Shown: piece after piece, positions 44,655-53,891 of the stretch
How positions within the stretch are numbered: the first letter of the stretch is position 1
Layout of the letters: every line of letters begins with the position of its first letter
DNA from: CAVPDG01 sp963702535
Lineage (GTDB): Bacteria; Chloroflexota; Anaerolineae; Anaerolineales; UBA4823
Direction: 5' to 3'
DNA: 64,000 nt
NCBI GenBank assembly: GCA_963702535.1
Contig: CAVPDG010000010.1
Location: 434,001 to 498,000 of the forward strand
Translations under genes and position numbers: made by a program
Notes under the pieces: model-generated
The model's input: the letters and a program-made list of their open reading frames with translations, nothing else
The model's database searches: none
Told to the model about the DNA's origin: nothing

Positions 44655-46141
44655 TCAGCTATCCAAGCCCAATTCGTGGTGCAGGAAGCGCACCGTGCTG
44701 CCCACCTGGTCTTCGGGGATGCAGAAAGAAACGCTGTACCCCGTGCCCGCCTGGGCGACGGCGATCACGCGCGTGCCGTGGTTGCCCAGCGCCGTGAAGG
44801 CGTGCGAGACGATCCCGCTCTCGCTCCAGCCAGGAAAGCCCACCACCGAGACCGTGGCGACCTTCTCTTTGACGCCCAGGCTGTACTTTTTCTGCGCAGC
44901 CTGGGCGGGGTCGGCTTGAGGCGCCAGCTCCACCGCTGGGTCCACCTGGGCTGGGGAGACGCTATCGCCGTACTCCGTGTGTAAAACGTTCAGGCAGTGA
45001 GCCTGGTTCAGCTCTCTTACCACCAGGTTGAGGCTGTGCTCGGAAAAAGACTGTGAGAATAAAGGCACATCCAGCCCTGCCTCGGCGAGGAGCTGCAAGG
45101 CGCGCGCCGCTTTGCCCAGGTTCCAGCTATCGTCCTGGGTGCCCACAGCGATAAGGCTCAAGCCGGTAGTCGAGATGATCGCCGGCGACAGGAGGCGATC
45201 GGAGCTGGGATTCTTGACGATGAGCGTGCCCGGGTGGTCGGGGTTGAAGCTATTCAGGATGCGCAGCGGCACGCCGCTCTCGATCAGCGGGCGGATGGTC
45301 TTGGGATGCAACACGTCTGCTCCGTAGTATGCCAGCCCGGCGGCTTCAGCATAAGAAAGCTCCGCCAGTGTGCGGGCTTGTGGCACCAGGTTGGGGTCAG
45401 CCGTCAGGATGCCATCCACATCGCTCCAGATCCAGACCTCTTCCGCCTCCAATCCCGCGCCGATGATGGCGGCAGTATAATCGCTGCCGCCACGACCCAG
45501 GGTGGTGGTCACGCCGCGCTCCGTGGCGGCAATATAACCGGTGACCACCGGAATGACGCCACGCTCCACCAACGGCTTGACGCGCTGCGCCAGGCGCTGG
45601 TTGGTAAGCGAGAGCAGCGGTCTGGCTGCGCCGAAGTTCTCATCGGTAACGATCAGCTCGGTAGCCGGTATCGCCTGGGCGCGCTCCCGCGCTCGCGCAG
45701 GACGGCAGCCAGGATGCTGGCTGAGAGCTGCTCACCCATCGAGGTCACCGCGTCGCAACCGCGCACGGTAAACTCGCCCAGCACGGCAATGCTACGATAC
45801 AGACGCTCCAGGTCATGCAGGCGGTCTTCGATCAAGCCTCCCACCTCCAGGCGCTCCGGGCTGTGGTTGAGCAGCGTCTCCACCACTTCCAGGTGCTTGT
45901 GCAGCAGGCGCGCTTTGATCTCGCGGTACTCGCTGTCCCGCCCTTCGGCGGCAGCTCGCCCGCCAGCGATCAGCTGGTCGGTGACGCCGCTCATGGCAGA
46001 GACGACCGCTACCGTGCCATTGCGGGACTCGCCATTGCCACGGCTGGCATGTTTACTGTGCTGCCGGACGAGGATATCGGCAACTTTTGAGATGCGCTCG
46101 GCGTTGCCTACCGAGGTGCCGCCAAATTTATGGATGATCAT
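44655..46141 (-). CDS. Aspartate kinase (frameshift near 45690)
   Basis: Phosphorylates aspartate, the first step to Lys, Met and Thr. N terminus MIIHKFGGTSVGNAERI, then SGVTDQLIAGG and EFTVRGCDAVTSMGEQLSA. The second part has PVVTGYIAATERGVTTTLGRGGSDYTA and WSDVDGILTADPN, and C-terminal ACT repeats (VSVVGFPGWSESGIVSHAF). The break near 45690 is one base; the other frame reads ERAQAIPATELIVTDENFGAARP. Joined length about 495. Starts 14 nt after the stop of the riboswitch-controlled gene upstream, so it probably belongs to the SAM-regulated methionine transcript. Confidence 0.9.
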
Positions 46142-46154
46142 GCTTACCTCCCGG

Positions 46155-47338
46155 CTACAGCTTTTGAAACGCCTGCTCCAGATCGGCGATCAGGTCGTCG
46201 CCGTTCTCGATGCCGATGGCATAACGCACCAGGTTATCTTTGATCCCCGCCGCTTTGCGCTCCACCGGATCCAGTGAAAACAGAGAGGCAGGCTGCTCGA
46301 TGATGCTCTCCACCCCACCCAGGGTCGGTCCGATATGCGGCAGCACCAGCCCGTCGATGAAGCGCCCGGTTTTCTCGAAATCCCCATCGATCTCGAAACT
46401 GACCACGCTGCCGAACCCGCGCCAGCAGCCGGCTGGCAACCGCAGTAATCCGGGTGGCTGGGCAAGCCCGGATAATACACGCGCTGCACCATGGGGTGAC
46501 TTTCCAGGTAGCGCGCCACGCGTAAGCCGTTCTCATTCTGGCGCTGCACCCGCAGCTCCAATGTCTTGGCGCCGCGCAGCAGCAGGTAAGCGTCGTTGGG
46601 GCTGGGCACACCGCCCAGCAAGCCGCGCGCCAGCTCGATATCTGCCAGCGCCTGCGCCGAGCCGATGATCGCCCCTGCCAGCAGGTCGTTATGCCCGCCC
46701 AGGTACTTCGTCGCGCTTTGCGCCACCAGGTCTATCCCATGCTCCAGGGGACGCAGGTTGACCGGTGTAGCGAAGGTGCTATCGACGATAGAAACCAGGC
46801 GGTTTTGGCGAGCGAACTCCGCCAGCCAGTCGATATCTGCCACGCGCAGGTAAGGGTTGGTGGGCGTCTCGCAAAACACCAGGCGCGTATTGGGACGCAG
46901 CGCCTGGACGAAAGAATCCGGCTGGCTGATATCCACCAGGGTTGCCTCGATACCCCAGCGCGCCAGCAACACCGTGGCAAACTCGCGCGTGCGGTGGTAG
47001 CAATCGCGCGTCAGGATCATGTGGTCGCCTTTGCCAAGCAGGGCGAGAAACGTAGTGGTGATGGCATTCATCCCGCTCGAGAAGAGCAGCGCCCGCTCGC
47101 CGCCTTCCAGAACCGCCAGCTTCTCTTCCGCGGCGCGCTGCGTGGGGTTGCCATAGCGCCCGTACTCAAACTGCTCCGGGCGATTGCCGTCAGCCTTGGT
47201 TTGCATGAAATCGAGGATATCGGCGCTATCTTTGAAGGTGAAGGTCGAGGACTGGACGATCGGGGTCGTCACCGCGCCGAAGGGCTTGCGCCCCATCTCA
47301 CCGGCGTGCACGGCATTAGTGGAAAACTTGTAGCTCAT
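46155..47338 (-). CDS. Trans-sulfuration PLP enzyme, cystathionine gamma-synthase type (frameshift near 46437)
   Basis: Cys/Met-metabolism PLP-dependent enzyme. Starts MSYKFSTNAVHAGE (ATG 47338, GGGAGAG upstream). It contains YGRYGNPTQRAAEEKLAVLEGG, SSGMNAI and the Schiff-base lysine in QSATKYLGGHNDLLAG. The C-terminal 90 residues (SVVSFEIDGDFEKTGRFIDGL ... VRYAIGIENGDDLIADL) are in another frame; two nearby indels at about 46420-46445 are needed. Being under a SAM-I riboswitch and upstream of aspartate kinase points to methionine synthesis. Gamma-synthase versus gamma-lyase cannot be settled from motifs. Confidence 0.87.
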
Positions 47339-47447
47339 AGCAGCTCTCCCGCTGGACAGGATGGTTACCAACTGACCTTCATCTCTGGACAGGGCATGCG
47401 CGTTTGGCTCATGCACCTGTACAAAGCTGTTCTCACCAGGGGAGAAT

Positions 47448-47485
47448 AAAAAAACCTCTTCAACGGGGGCAAGTAATTGAAGAGG
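47448..47485 (-). terminator. Regulatory terminator of the SAM riboswitch
   Basis: CCTCTTCAA (47477-47485 side) and TTGAAGAGG form a 9-bp stem followed by T7 on the minus strand, about 24 nt after the aptamer and 110 nt before the start codon. Confidence 0.85.
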
Positions 47486-47572
47486 CAATCGCAGAGGTTA
47501 TCCACACGCTCATCTTTCAGAACCCACCGTGGTCCTGCCGGAATTGGCACCTACTTTGGCGTTCAGCTAACG

Positions 47573-47640
47573 AGCTATCAGCTATCAGCCATTGACCTTT
47601 GAAGGTATGCTGACAACTGACAACCACCCACTGGCAACCA
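47573..47640. repeat. Interspersed AGCTATCAGC-type repeat inside the riboswitch
   Basis: Plus-strand wording GAGCTATCAGCTATCAGCC, then TGACAACTGACAACC. Related to the repeat at 28952. It accounts for most of the extra length of the riboswitch arm. Confidence 0.5.
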
Positions 47641-47719
47641 ACCGGTTGTCGAGGCTTCACAGGGCCGGTCCCTCCGCCTCTCTGGATAAGAACAGTGATT
47701 TAGTTGTTAATTGGGCGGG

Positions 47720-47748
47720 ATGATACCACAGGCACTAAAGGATGTCAA
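47720..47748 (-). promoter_or_regulatory. Promoter of the SAM-riboswitch operon
   Basis: Minus strand: -35 TTGACA (47748-47743), 17-nt spacer, -10 TATCAT (47725-47720), 28 nt upstream of the aptamer. Confidence 0.75.
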
Positions 47749-47787
47749 TCAATAGTGATCCATCCAGCACCCCATCAGGACGGATGG

Positions 47788-48231
47788 TCACGGTCTCTGG
47801 AACAGCTCCACCGTGATGCCGTCCGGGTCGAGCAGGTACACGCCCCAGCCGCCCTGGTTTGCGCCGGCGGTGATCTCGACCGGCGGCGAGCGGAACTCAG
47901 CACCCAGAGCTTTCAGCTCTTCATAAGCCGATTGCAGATCTTCCACCAACAACGAGACGTGCGAGCTACCCACGTTCATGGTGCGCACATCTGCCTTTGC
48001 CCCACCCGGCTGCACGTACTCGAACAGCTCGATATGGTGGTCAGAGCCGGGGATGCGCAGGTGCGCCGCCCGCACCGAACAGCCTGGAAAACCGATAATC
48101 TCACAGAAATACGGGTTCTCGATCACCCGCTGCCAGAGGATCTCCAGTCCCAGCCAGCCGGTATAGAATGCCAGCGAGCGATCCAGGTCCGAGACGGTAT
48201 AACTGGTATGGTCAGCACCGATAATTCGCAT
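47788..48231 (-). CDS. VOC-family (glyoxalase/dioxygenase fold) protein
   Basis: 147 residues. One vicinal-oxygen-chelate unit pair: GADHTSYTVSDLDRSLAFYT with a first metal-type His, SSHVSLLVEDLQSAYEELKALG with a second, and YLLDPDGITVELFQ with the Glu. Family members are lyases, isomerases or dioxygenases on small oxygenated substrates. Last gene of the catabolic island; GAGGTG before the ATG. Substrate unknown. Confidence 0.82.
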   Translation of the reverse strand: MRIIGADHTSYTVSDLDRSLAFYTGWLGLEILWQRVIENPYFCEIIGFPGCSVRAAHLRIPGSDHHIELFEYVQPGGAKADVRTMNVGSSHVSLLVEDLQSAYEELKALGAEFRSPPVEITAGANQGGWGVYLLDPDGITVELFQRP

Positions 48232-48239
48232 GGGTCACC

Positions 48240-49007
48240 TCAGAACATTTGATAAGCAGCCCAACCGCCATCCACACGCATCACTTCACCGGTAATATAG
48301 GTAGCCTGCTCACTTGCCAGGAAGAGCACCGCTTCGGCAACTTCATCCACCGTCCCAAGGCGGCGCATGGGCGTGCGGTGCTGGTAAGCATCCAAAGATC
48401 CGGAGCCTTCATCCAGGCTCTTTTGTACCATTTCAGTCATCACCACTCCAGGAGCAACGCCCACCACGCGCACGCCGCGCTTGCTCCACTCGATGCCCAG
48501 CGCCTGGGTGAGCATGATCAGGGCTGCCTTGGGCACGCTGTAAGCCACCCTGCCCTCGATGTATTGGATTCCGCTCACCGAGGCAATGTTGACGATCACG
48601 CCTGAGCCCTGGGCGAGCATCTGGCGCCCAGCCGCCTGCGAGCAGTAGAAAGCTCCGGAGAGCATCACGGCGATGCTGTCATCCCACTCCTGGAGCGAGA
48701 TCTGCTCGGCAGGCGCGATAAAGGCAACACCCGCATTATTGACCCACACATCGACATGCCCGTGCTGCTCCGCCAGCTTCTCGACCAGCGCCGTGCTCTG
48801 CGCCGGGTCGCGCACATCCAACGGTTCGTAAGCCGCGCAAATCCCCTGCGCTCGCAGCGACTCAGCCGCTTGCTGACCCAGGTCGGGATCGATCTCGGCA
48901 AGGATGACGCACGCCCCTTCCTGCCCAAAGCGCTGCGCCATGCCATAGCCCAACCCGCGCCCGGCGCCGGTGATGACAACCACTTTATTTTGAAATGACA
49001 TCTTCAT
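48240..49007 (-). CDS. Short-chain dehydrogenase/reductase
   Basis: NAD(P)-dependent oxidoreductase of 255 residues. Cofactor motif TGAGRGLG, NNAG, and the catalytic Ser and Tyr-Lys in NIASVSG ... YSVPK. Its start overlaps the stop of the next SDR gene upstream (ATGA). An acidic residue after the second strand (LAEIDPDL) suggests NAD preference. Likely oxidises a polyol or sugar-acid hydroxyl; substrate unknown. Confidence 0.87.
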   Translation of the reverse strand: MKMSFQNKVVVITGAGRGLGYGMAQRFGQEGACVILAEIDPDLGQQAAESLRAQGICAAYEPLDVRDPAQSTALVEKLAEQHGHVDVWVNNAGVAFIAPAEQISLQEWDDSIAVMLSGAFYCSQAAGRQMLAQGSGVIVNIASVSGIQYIEGRVAYSVPKAALIMLTQALGIEWSKRGVRVVGVAPGVVMTEMVQKSLDEGSGSLDAYQHRTPMRRLGTVDEVAEAVLFLASEQATYITGEVMRVDGGWAAYQMF

Positions 49008-49797
49008 CCCTCTTCCGGGAAACCCAGCGCATGCAAGTTACCGTAGGGCACCCATCCGCCGTCGACACGCAGGTTCTCTCCGGTGATATAGCTTGCCCGG
49101 TCGGACGCCAGGAACAGCACGGCATCGGCGATCTCGGACACTTCCGCCACCCGTCCCATCGGTGTGCGGTTGTTGTACTTTTCCAGGGTGACCGCCCCCG
49201 ACTTGATCATGCCATCCATCATGTCGGTGCGGGTGACGCTGGGCGAGACGCAGTTGAGGCGGATATTGTATTGCGCCCACTCGGTCGCCAGAACTTCCGT
49301 CAGCACGATCAACCCAGCCTTGGCAGCGTTGTATGCCGAGCGCATCGGCCAGCCGCCCATGCCGCCGATCGAGGCGATATTCACCACCGCGCCGCGGCGC
49401 TGCGGAATCATGGCAGCCCGCGCCACTGCCTGAGTCATGTAGAAGGCGCCGTTCAGCATCACATCCACCTGCAAGCGCCAGTGCTCTTCCGGTATCTCTT
49501 CGGATTTATAGAGTAAAAATAAGCCAGCGTTGTTCACCAGGATATCGATCTGCCCATATGCGGCAAGCACCTGGTCCACAACCTGCGCGCAGGATGCGGT
49601 ACTTGGTCACATCCAGCGGAGTAAGCCTGGGCGCGATAACCCTGGGCAACCAGCTTCTCAGCGGCATCCTGGCCGCGCTCTTCCACCAGCTCACCGATGA
49701 CCACCTGCGCGCCTTCGCGCCCGAACGCCTGAGCGATGCCGAACCCGATACCGCGCCCGGCGCCGGTTACCAGCGCCACCCGATCTTTGAGCAACAT
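49004..49797 (-). CDS. Short-chain dehydrogenase/reductase (frameshift near 49600)
   Basis: Second SDR. The N-terminal part has TGAGRGIG; the rest has DILVNNAGLF, the active site NIASIGG ... YNAAK and DGGWVPYGNLHA. The two parts are in different frames. Around 49600 the expected LDVTKYRILRAQVVDQVLAAYG is spread over frames, so one or two bases are wrong there. Of three possible starts, the ATG at 49797 has the best spacing from GAGAGG. Joined length about 265. Coupled to the SDR gene that follows. Confidence 0.85.
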
Positions 49798-49825
49798 ACC
49801 CATCACCTCTCTACCCAGATAGAAC

Positions 49826-50167
49826 TCAATCCTTCCACGGCATCTCGAACAATATGACTGATGCTGCGCCCTGCATCGCTCTTACTGCATAGGCAGTGCC
49901 GACGGGGACATGGACGAACTCATTCGCCTGCAACCTTCCGCCCAGCCTGCCAACCTGCACATCTGCCTGCCCGCTGTGGATGTAGATGACCGCTTCCTGA
50001 CCGGGTTGGGTTTCCAACGTTACGCTCTCGCCGGACTGCAGATCCAACAAACGGCTATGGATATTCGCATCGCTGGGCAGGGCAGCGCCTGGCTCGATAT
50101 GTGTGCGGCTGGTGCGGCGCTGCAACTCCTCGGAGCTGATCTCCTCCGTGCGCCACTTATTCTCCAT
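49826..50167 (-). CDS. Small cupin-like protein
   Basis: 113 residues, single beta-barrel: SRLLDLQSGESVTLETQPGQ, AVIYIHSGQADVQVG, NEFVHVPVGTAYAVRAM. Only one or two possible metal ligands (His) remain of the usual set, so it may bind ligand without metal. Overlaps the end of the preceding cupin gene by 11 nt. Confidence 0.75.
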   Translation of the reverse strand: MENKWRTEEISSEELQRRTSRTHIEPGAALPSDANIHSRLLDLQSGESVTLETQPGQEAVIYIHSGQADVQVGRLGGRLQANEFVHVPVGTAYAVRAMQGAASVILFEMPWKD

Positions 50168-50474
50168 GCGGTGGGGGGACTACAATCCAGAAAACCAGCA
50201 GGTCCTCATCGCCGGCGTTCCACAGGTTATGAGGCACTCCCGGCGGCACCAGGACGAAATCTCCCGCTCCAAAATACTCCTCCGTATCACCCACCTCCAA
50301 CCGGCACCTGCCCGCGGGGAAGTAAAAGATCTCGGAAGCGCCGTCGTGCAGGTGCATGACCGGACCGAGCGTGTCGCCGATCAGACCCTGGGCGCCCTGC
50401 GCCCAGACGGTAGCGCCGCCGCGCATGATCTCGGTGCGCGGCAGCGATTGCTTAATCCACTCATGCCAATGCAT
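50157..50474 (-). CDS. Cupin-domain protein with metal-site histidines
   Basis: 105 residues. Motif 1 is MHLHDGASEIFYFPAG (H, H, E) and motif 2 is VPPGVPHNLWNAG (H), the normal mono-cupin metal site. The ATG at 50474 is placed behind GAGGTG; an in-frame GTG at 50483 is closer to it and less likely. Possible sugar or keto-acid isomerase or a small-molecule binding protein; not resolvable. Confidence 0.8.
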   Translation of the reverse strand: MHWHEWIKQSLPRTEIMRGGATVWAQGAQGLIGDTLGPVMHLHDGASEIFYFPAGRCRLEVGDTEEYFGAGDFVLVPPGVPHNLWNAGDEDLLVFWIVVPPPHGE

Positions 50475-50485
50475 TGTGTTCACCT

Positions 50486-51457
50486 CTACAGCATTGCCTC
50501 TACAGCGCGAACGATATCGGCTGGCTGCGGCAGCACAGCGTTTTCCAGGCTCTCAGCCACCGGAATGGGTACATGCCTGGCGCCCAGGCGCCGCGCCGGA
50601 GTGACCAGGGCATCCGGCGCCTGCTCGTACAGGCGGGCGATGATCTCTGCTCCAATGCCGCAGTTGGTATGGGCTTCATGCACCACCAGCAAGCGCGCCG
50701 TCCCTTGCACCGATTCCAGGATGGTCTCCATATCCAATGGCTCGATGGTGCGCAGATCGATCACCTCCGCCTGGATGCCCTTCTGCGCCAGGGTTTCAGC
50801 AGCCTCCAGGGCAAACAGCAGCGTGCGAGAAAACGACACAATCGTGATGTCCCTGCCCGGGCGCTTTACTTCCGCTTTTCCGATCGGGATGGTGTACTCA
50901 CCTTCAGGCACCTCGCCTTTGGTGTTGTACAACAGTTTGTGCTCGATGAACACAACCGGGTTTCCGTCCCGGATGGCGCTCTTGAGCAACCCCTTGGCGT
51001 CTTTAGGCGTGGCAGGCGCCACCACCTTCAACCCCGGCACCTGGGCAAGCCATGCCTCGAAAGACTGGGAATGCTGCGCGCCGTTGCCACGCCCGCCGCC
51101 TTGCTGGGCGCGGATCACGATCGGCACCGCCGCCTGCCCGCCGGACATGTAGCGCAGCTTGGCTGCCTGGTTCACGATCTGGTCAGCCGCCACCAGGACG
51201 AAATCCATGAACATCAGCTCGACCACCGGGCGCATGCCCGCCAGCGCCGCACCGACGCCTAAGCCCACAAACCCCGCCTCGCTGATGGGGGTATCCCGCA
51301 CGCGTTGCGGGCTGAATTCATCGATCAGCCCCTGGGTGACGCGGAACATACCGCCGTGATGGCCAATATCCTCTCCCATCACGAACACGCGCGAGTCTGC
51401 GCGCATCTCCTCGCGCAGGGCTTCGTTCAATGCCTGAGAATACGTCATAACAGTCAT
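50486..51457 (-). CDS. 2-oxoacid dehydrogenase E1 component, beta subunit
   Basis: Transketolase-like subunit that together with the alpha subunit decarboxylates a 2-oxoacid using thiamine diphosphate. It has the Glu of the TPP site in VFVMGEDIGHHGG, RDTPISEAGFVGLGVGAALAGMRPVVE and the C-terminal domain VLLVFALEAAETLAQKG-like region. 323 residues, full length for PdhB/AcoB. The alpha subunit gene is 16 nt upstream. No E2 or E3 gene is nearby. Confidence 0.9.
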   Translation of the reverse strand: MTVMTYSQALNEALREEMRADSRVFVMGEDIGHHGGMFRVTQGLIDEFSPQRVRDTPISEAGFVGLGVGAALAGMRPVVELMFMDFVLVAADQIVNQAAKLRYMSGGQAAVPIVIRAQQGGGRGNGAQHSQSFEAWLAQVPGLKVVAPATPKDAKGLLKSAIRDGNPVVFIEHKLLYNTKGEVPEGEYTIPIGKAEVKRPGRDITIVSFSRTLLFALEAAETLAQKGIQAEVIDLRTIEPLDMETILESVQGTARLLVVHEAHTNCGIGAEIIARLYEQAPDALVTPARRLGARHVPIPVAESLENAVLPQPADIVRAVEAML

Positions 51458-51472
51458 AAGCTCATCCTATCT

Positions 51473-52428
51473 TTATGCAAATACATCCGTGAATGCGTCC
51501 TCGGGCTGAGGCGCAGGGCTGTTCTCCGCGAACTGGAGCGCATCGCTGATCACCTCTCCAGCTTCCACATCCAGGCGCTGTAGATCGGCGTCAGAATATC
51601 CCAATGCTTTCAAGCGGCGACCCAGGCGGAGGATGGGTTCATTCTCATGCGCCTGCGCCACTTCTTCTTTGGTACGGTAGACCTCTGGATCACCCATCAT
51701 GTGCCCCCATAAGCGATAAGTCATTGCCTCAATGAAGGTGGGACCTTCTCCACGCCGGGCGCGTAAGACCGATTCCTCCACGGCTGCATACATCGCCTCG
51801 ACGTCGTTACCGTCGACGATGATCGAATTCATCCCATAGGAGGCAGCACGCTCCTGCAGCACGTGCACAGAGGTGGTTTCTTTATAAGGCGTCATCTCAG
51901 AATACAGGTTATTCTCGCAGACCAGGATGAGCGGCAGTTTCCACACGGTCGCCATGTTCATCGTTTCGTGAAAGACACCCTGGTTTACCGCGCCATCCCC
52001 AAAAAACGCCAGGGCGACCTGGTCTCTGCCCTGCATCTGGGCTGCCAGCGCCACCCCGGCGGCATGCGGGATGCCGGCAGCTACGATGGCATTCGCCACC
52101 AGCAAGCCATGCTCGTTATCTGTGAAGTGCATGGAACCGCCCTTACCCTTGCAACAGCCGGTAGCCTTGCCCAGCATTTCAGCCATAGCCGCGCGCGGGT
52201 TAAGCCCTTCGCCAGGGCGTGCCCGTGGCCGCGGTAGGTACAGCTCATCGCATCATCCTGGCGCAAGGGCCAGCAGCCTCCAACGGCAGTGGCTTCCTGA
52301 CCGACACATGGATGGAAGGAGCCGCGAATTTTGCCCTGCTGGTACATCCCGCGGATGGCTTCTTCAAATTTGCGGATGATAAGCATTTGCCGGTAAGCGT
52401 CCGGCAATCGTTCTGGTTTGAGCGGCAT
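51473..52428 (-). CDS. 2-oxoacid dehydrogenase E1 component, alpha subunit (frameshift near 52195)
   Basis: Binds thiamine diphosphate: FFGDGAVNQGVFHETMNMA then PLILVCENN, the GDG-N motif. Starts MPLKPERLPDAYRQMLIIRKFEE with AAAGGAG upstream. The first 100 residues (GQEATAVGGCWPL, YRGHGHALAKG) are in a different frame from the rest. Supplying one base near 52195 gives AKGLNPRAAMAEMLGK. Joined length about 318, as for AcoA/PdhA. Acetoin, pyruvate and branched-chain acids cannot be told apart here. Confidence 0.9.
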
Positions 52429-52454
52429 AAAACTTCTCCTTTACGAAATACGAG

Positions 52455-53816
52455 CTAAGATTGCGATGGATAGCCGTGGGCGAGCAGCACGCGGTCGACG
52501 AACTCTCCCGCCAGGCCGGTATAGTGCGCCGGGTCGAGCAAATCTTCTATTTGGGTCGAGGTAAGATGCGCTGAGACAAGTGGGTGCTCAGCCAGCGCCT
52601 GCCGGAAAGGCAAGCCCTGCTCGTAGGTGCGCATCGAGCATTCATAGACCACCTCATGCGCCGTCTGGCGCCCGAGGTGCTTACCCAGCGCCAGCATGAC
52701 CGCCTCGGAGAGCACCAACCCGCCCGACAGGTCCAAGTTTCTCAACATGCGCCCCGGATACACCCGCAAACCGGTCAGCACACGCAAGATCAAATCCAGA
52801 GCGCCGTCGGTCATGATGCACATCTCGCCCAGGTACGCCCACTCGATATGGTCGCTGCTCCAATCCCGCTCGTGATCCTGGATCATGGCGTCCAGCGCCA
52901 GGGGCACGCTGCGCAGCACCAGCCTGGATAAAGCCAGAACCGCTTCGCAGATCATCGGGTTGCGTTTATGCGGCATGGTGCTGGAGCCCACCTTACCTTC
53001 GCTAAATGGCTCTTCGACCTCAGCCAACTCGGTGCGCTGCAGATTGATAAACTCCCGCGCTATCTTGCCGGCGGTAGCTGACATCATGCCCAACAGAGAG
53101 GCAAACTCAGCTAACGCATCGCGGGAGGTATGCCAGGTGATCAGCGGCGCACCCAGACCAAGAATTTCCATCATGCGTTGCTGCACCTGTAAGCCCTGAT
53201 CCCCCAGGGATGCCAGCGTGCCGACCGCCCCACCCAGCTGCCCGACCAGCAAGCGCGGGCGGCATTGCTGCAACCGTTGGCGGTGACGCTCCACCTCCAC
53301 CAGCCAGACCGCCACTTTGTAGCCATACGTGACCGGCAAAGCCTGCTGCCCGTGGGTGCGACCGGGCATGAGCGTATCGCGGTGGGCAGATGCCAGGCGA
53401 CCCAAAGCGGCGCTCAAGTCTGCCAACCGCCTGTCCAGGATAGCCGCTGCCTCCTGCGCCTGGAGGATCATGGCTGTGTCCATGATGTCCTGTGTGGTGG
53501 CGCCCCAATGGATATATTCGCCTGCGTCGCCAGAGCATGCGTCTTGCAACACGCGGATCAACGGAACGATGGGGTGGACGGTCTGGTCAATGAGATGCTT
53601 GATGCGACCGGCATCCAGACTGCCCGCCACAGCACGAAGGGCAATCTCCTGGGCGGCATCTGCTGGGATAATTCCTAGCTCGGCTTCTGCCTGCGCCAGA
53701 GCCACCTCAACATCGAGCCACTTCTGCAGCAGGTGCATATCGTCAAACACAAGCCGCATCTCGGCTGTGCCGTAGAGGTCTTTCAGGAACTGTGAATCAA
53801 GAATGTGCGCTGGCAT
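52455..53816 (-). CDS. Fumarase/aspartase-superfamily lyase (adenylosuccinate lyase/CMLE-like)
   Basis: 453 residues with the superfamily signature GSSTMPHKRNP, the catalytic loop region, and HWGATTQDIMDTA. The sequence is closest in pattern to the branch holding adenylosuccinate lyase and 3-carboxymuconate cycloisomerase. Placement in a catabolic operon, away from purine genes, argues against a PurB role. Reaction by analogy is elimination from, or cyclisation of, a carboxylated substrate. The substrate is unknown. Confidence 0.82.
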   Translation of the reverse strand: MPAHILDSQFLKDLYGTAEMRLVFDDMHLLQKWLDVEVALAQAEAELGIIPADAAQEIALRAVAGSLDAGRIKHLIDQTVHPIVPLIRVLQDACSGDAGEYIHWGATTQDIMDTAMILQAQEAAAILDRRLADLSAALGRLASAHRDTLMPGRTHGQQALPVTYGYKVAVWLVEVERHRQRLQQCRPRLLVGQLGGAVGTLASLGDQGLQVQQRMMEILGLGAPLITWHTSRDALAEFASLLGMMSATAGKIAREFINLQRTELAEVEEPFSEGKVGSSTMPHKRNPMICEAVLALSRLVLRSVPLALDAMIQDHERDWSSDHIEWAYLGEMCIMTDGALDLILRVLTGLRVYPGRMLRNLDLSGGLVLSEAVMLALGKHLGRQTAHEVVYECSMRTYEQGLPFRQALAEHPLVSAHLTSTQIEDLLDPAHYTGLAGEFVDRVLLAHGYPSQS

Positions 53817-53891
53817 ATCTCAAGGCATCCATGTTCTCAACATCAAACGAGGCTTACGCAATGTACATCCCACCCTTCTTGCTACTACAGG

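Larger units (their letters stand above)
47448..47692 (-). ncRNA. SAM-I (S-box) riboswitch with an enlarged arm
   Basis: On the minus strand the aptamer starts CTTATCCAGAGAGGCGGAGG, continues GACCGGCCCTGTGAAGCCTC and GACAACC, and resumes with AGGTGCCAATTCC before closing at GAAAGATGAG (P1 CTTATC with GATGAG, 47690 to 47509). These match the S-box core closely. Between CAACC and AGGTGCC there are about 90 nt, far more than usual, including a TGATAGCTGATAGC repeat. A terminator hairpin follows. Binding of S-adenosylmethionine would stop transcription of the downstream methionine genes. Confidence 0.9.

Noticed and set aside
45234..46277. A 347-codon plus-strand ORF
   Set aside because: It is antisense to aspartate kinase, whose motifs are unmistakable; long antisense frames are common in GC-rich coding DNA.
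46691..47449. A 252-codon plus-strand ORF
   Set aside because: Antisense to the cystathionine gamma-synthase-type gene and its riboswitch.
47365..47550. Leader peptide ORFs upstream of the cystathionine gamma-synthase-type gene
   Set aside because: The region is the riboswitch aptamer and terminator; the ORFs have no ribosome site.
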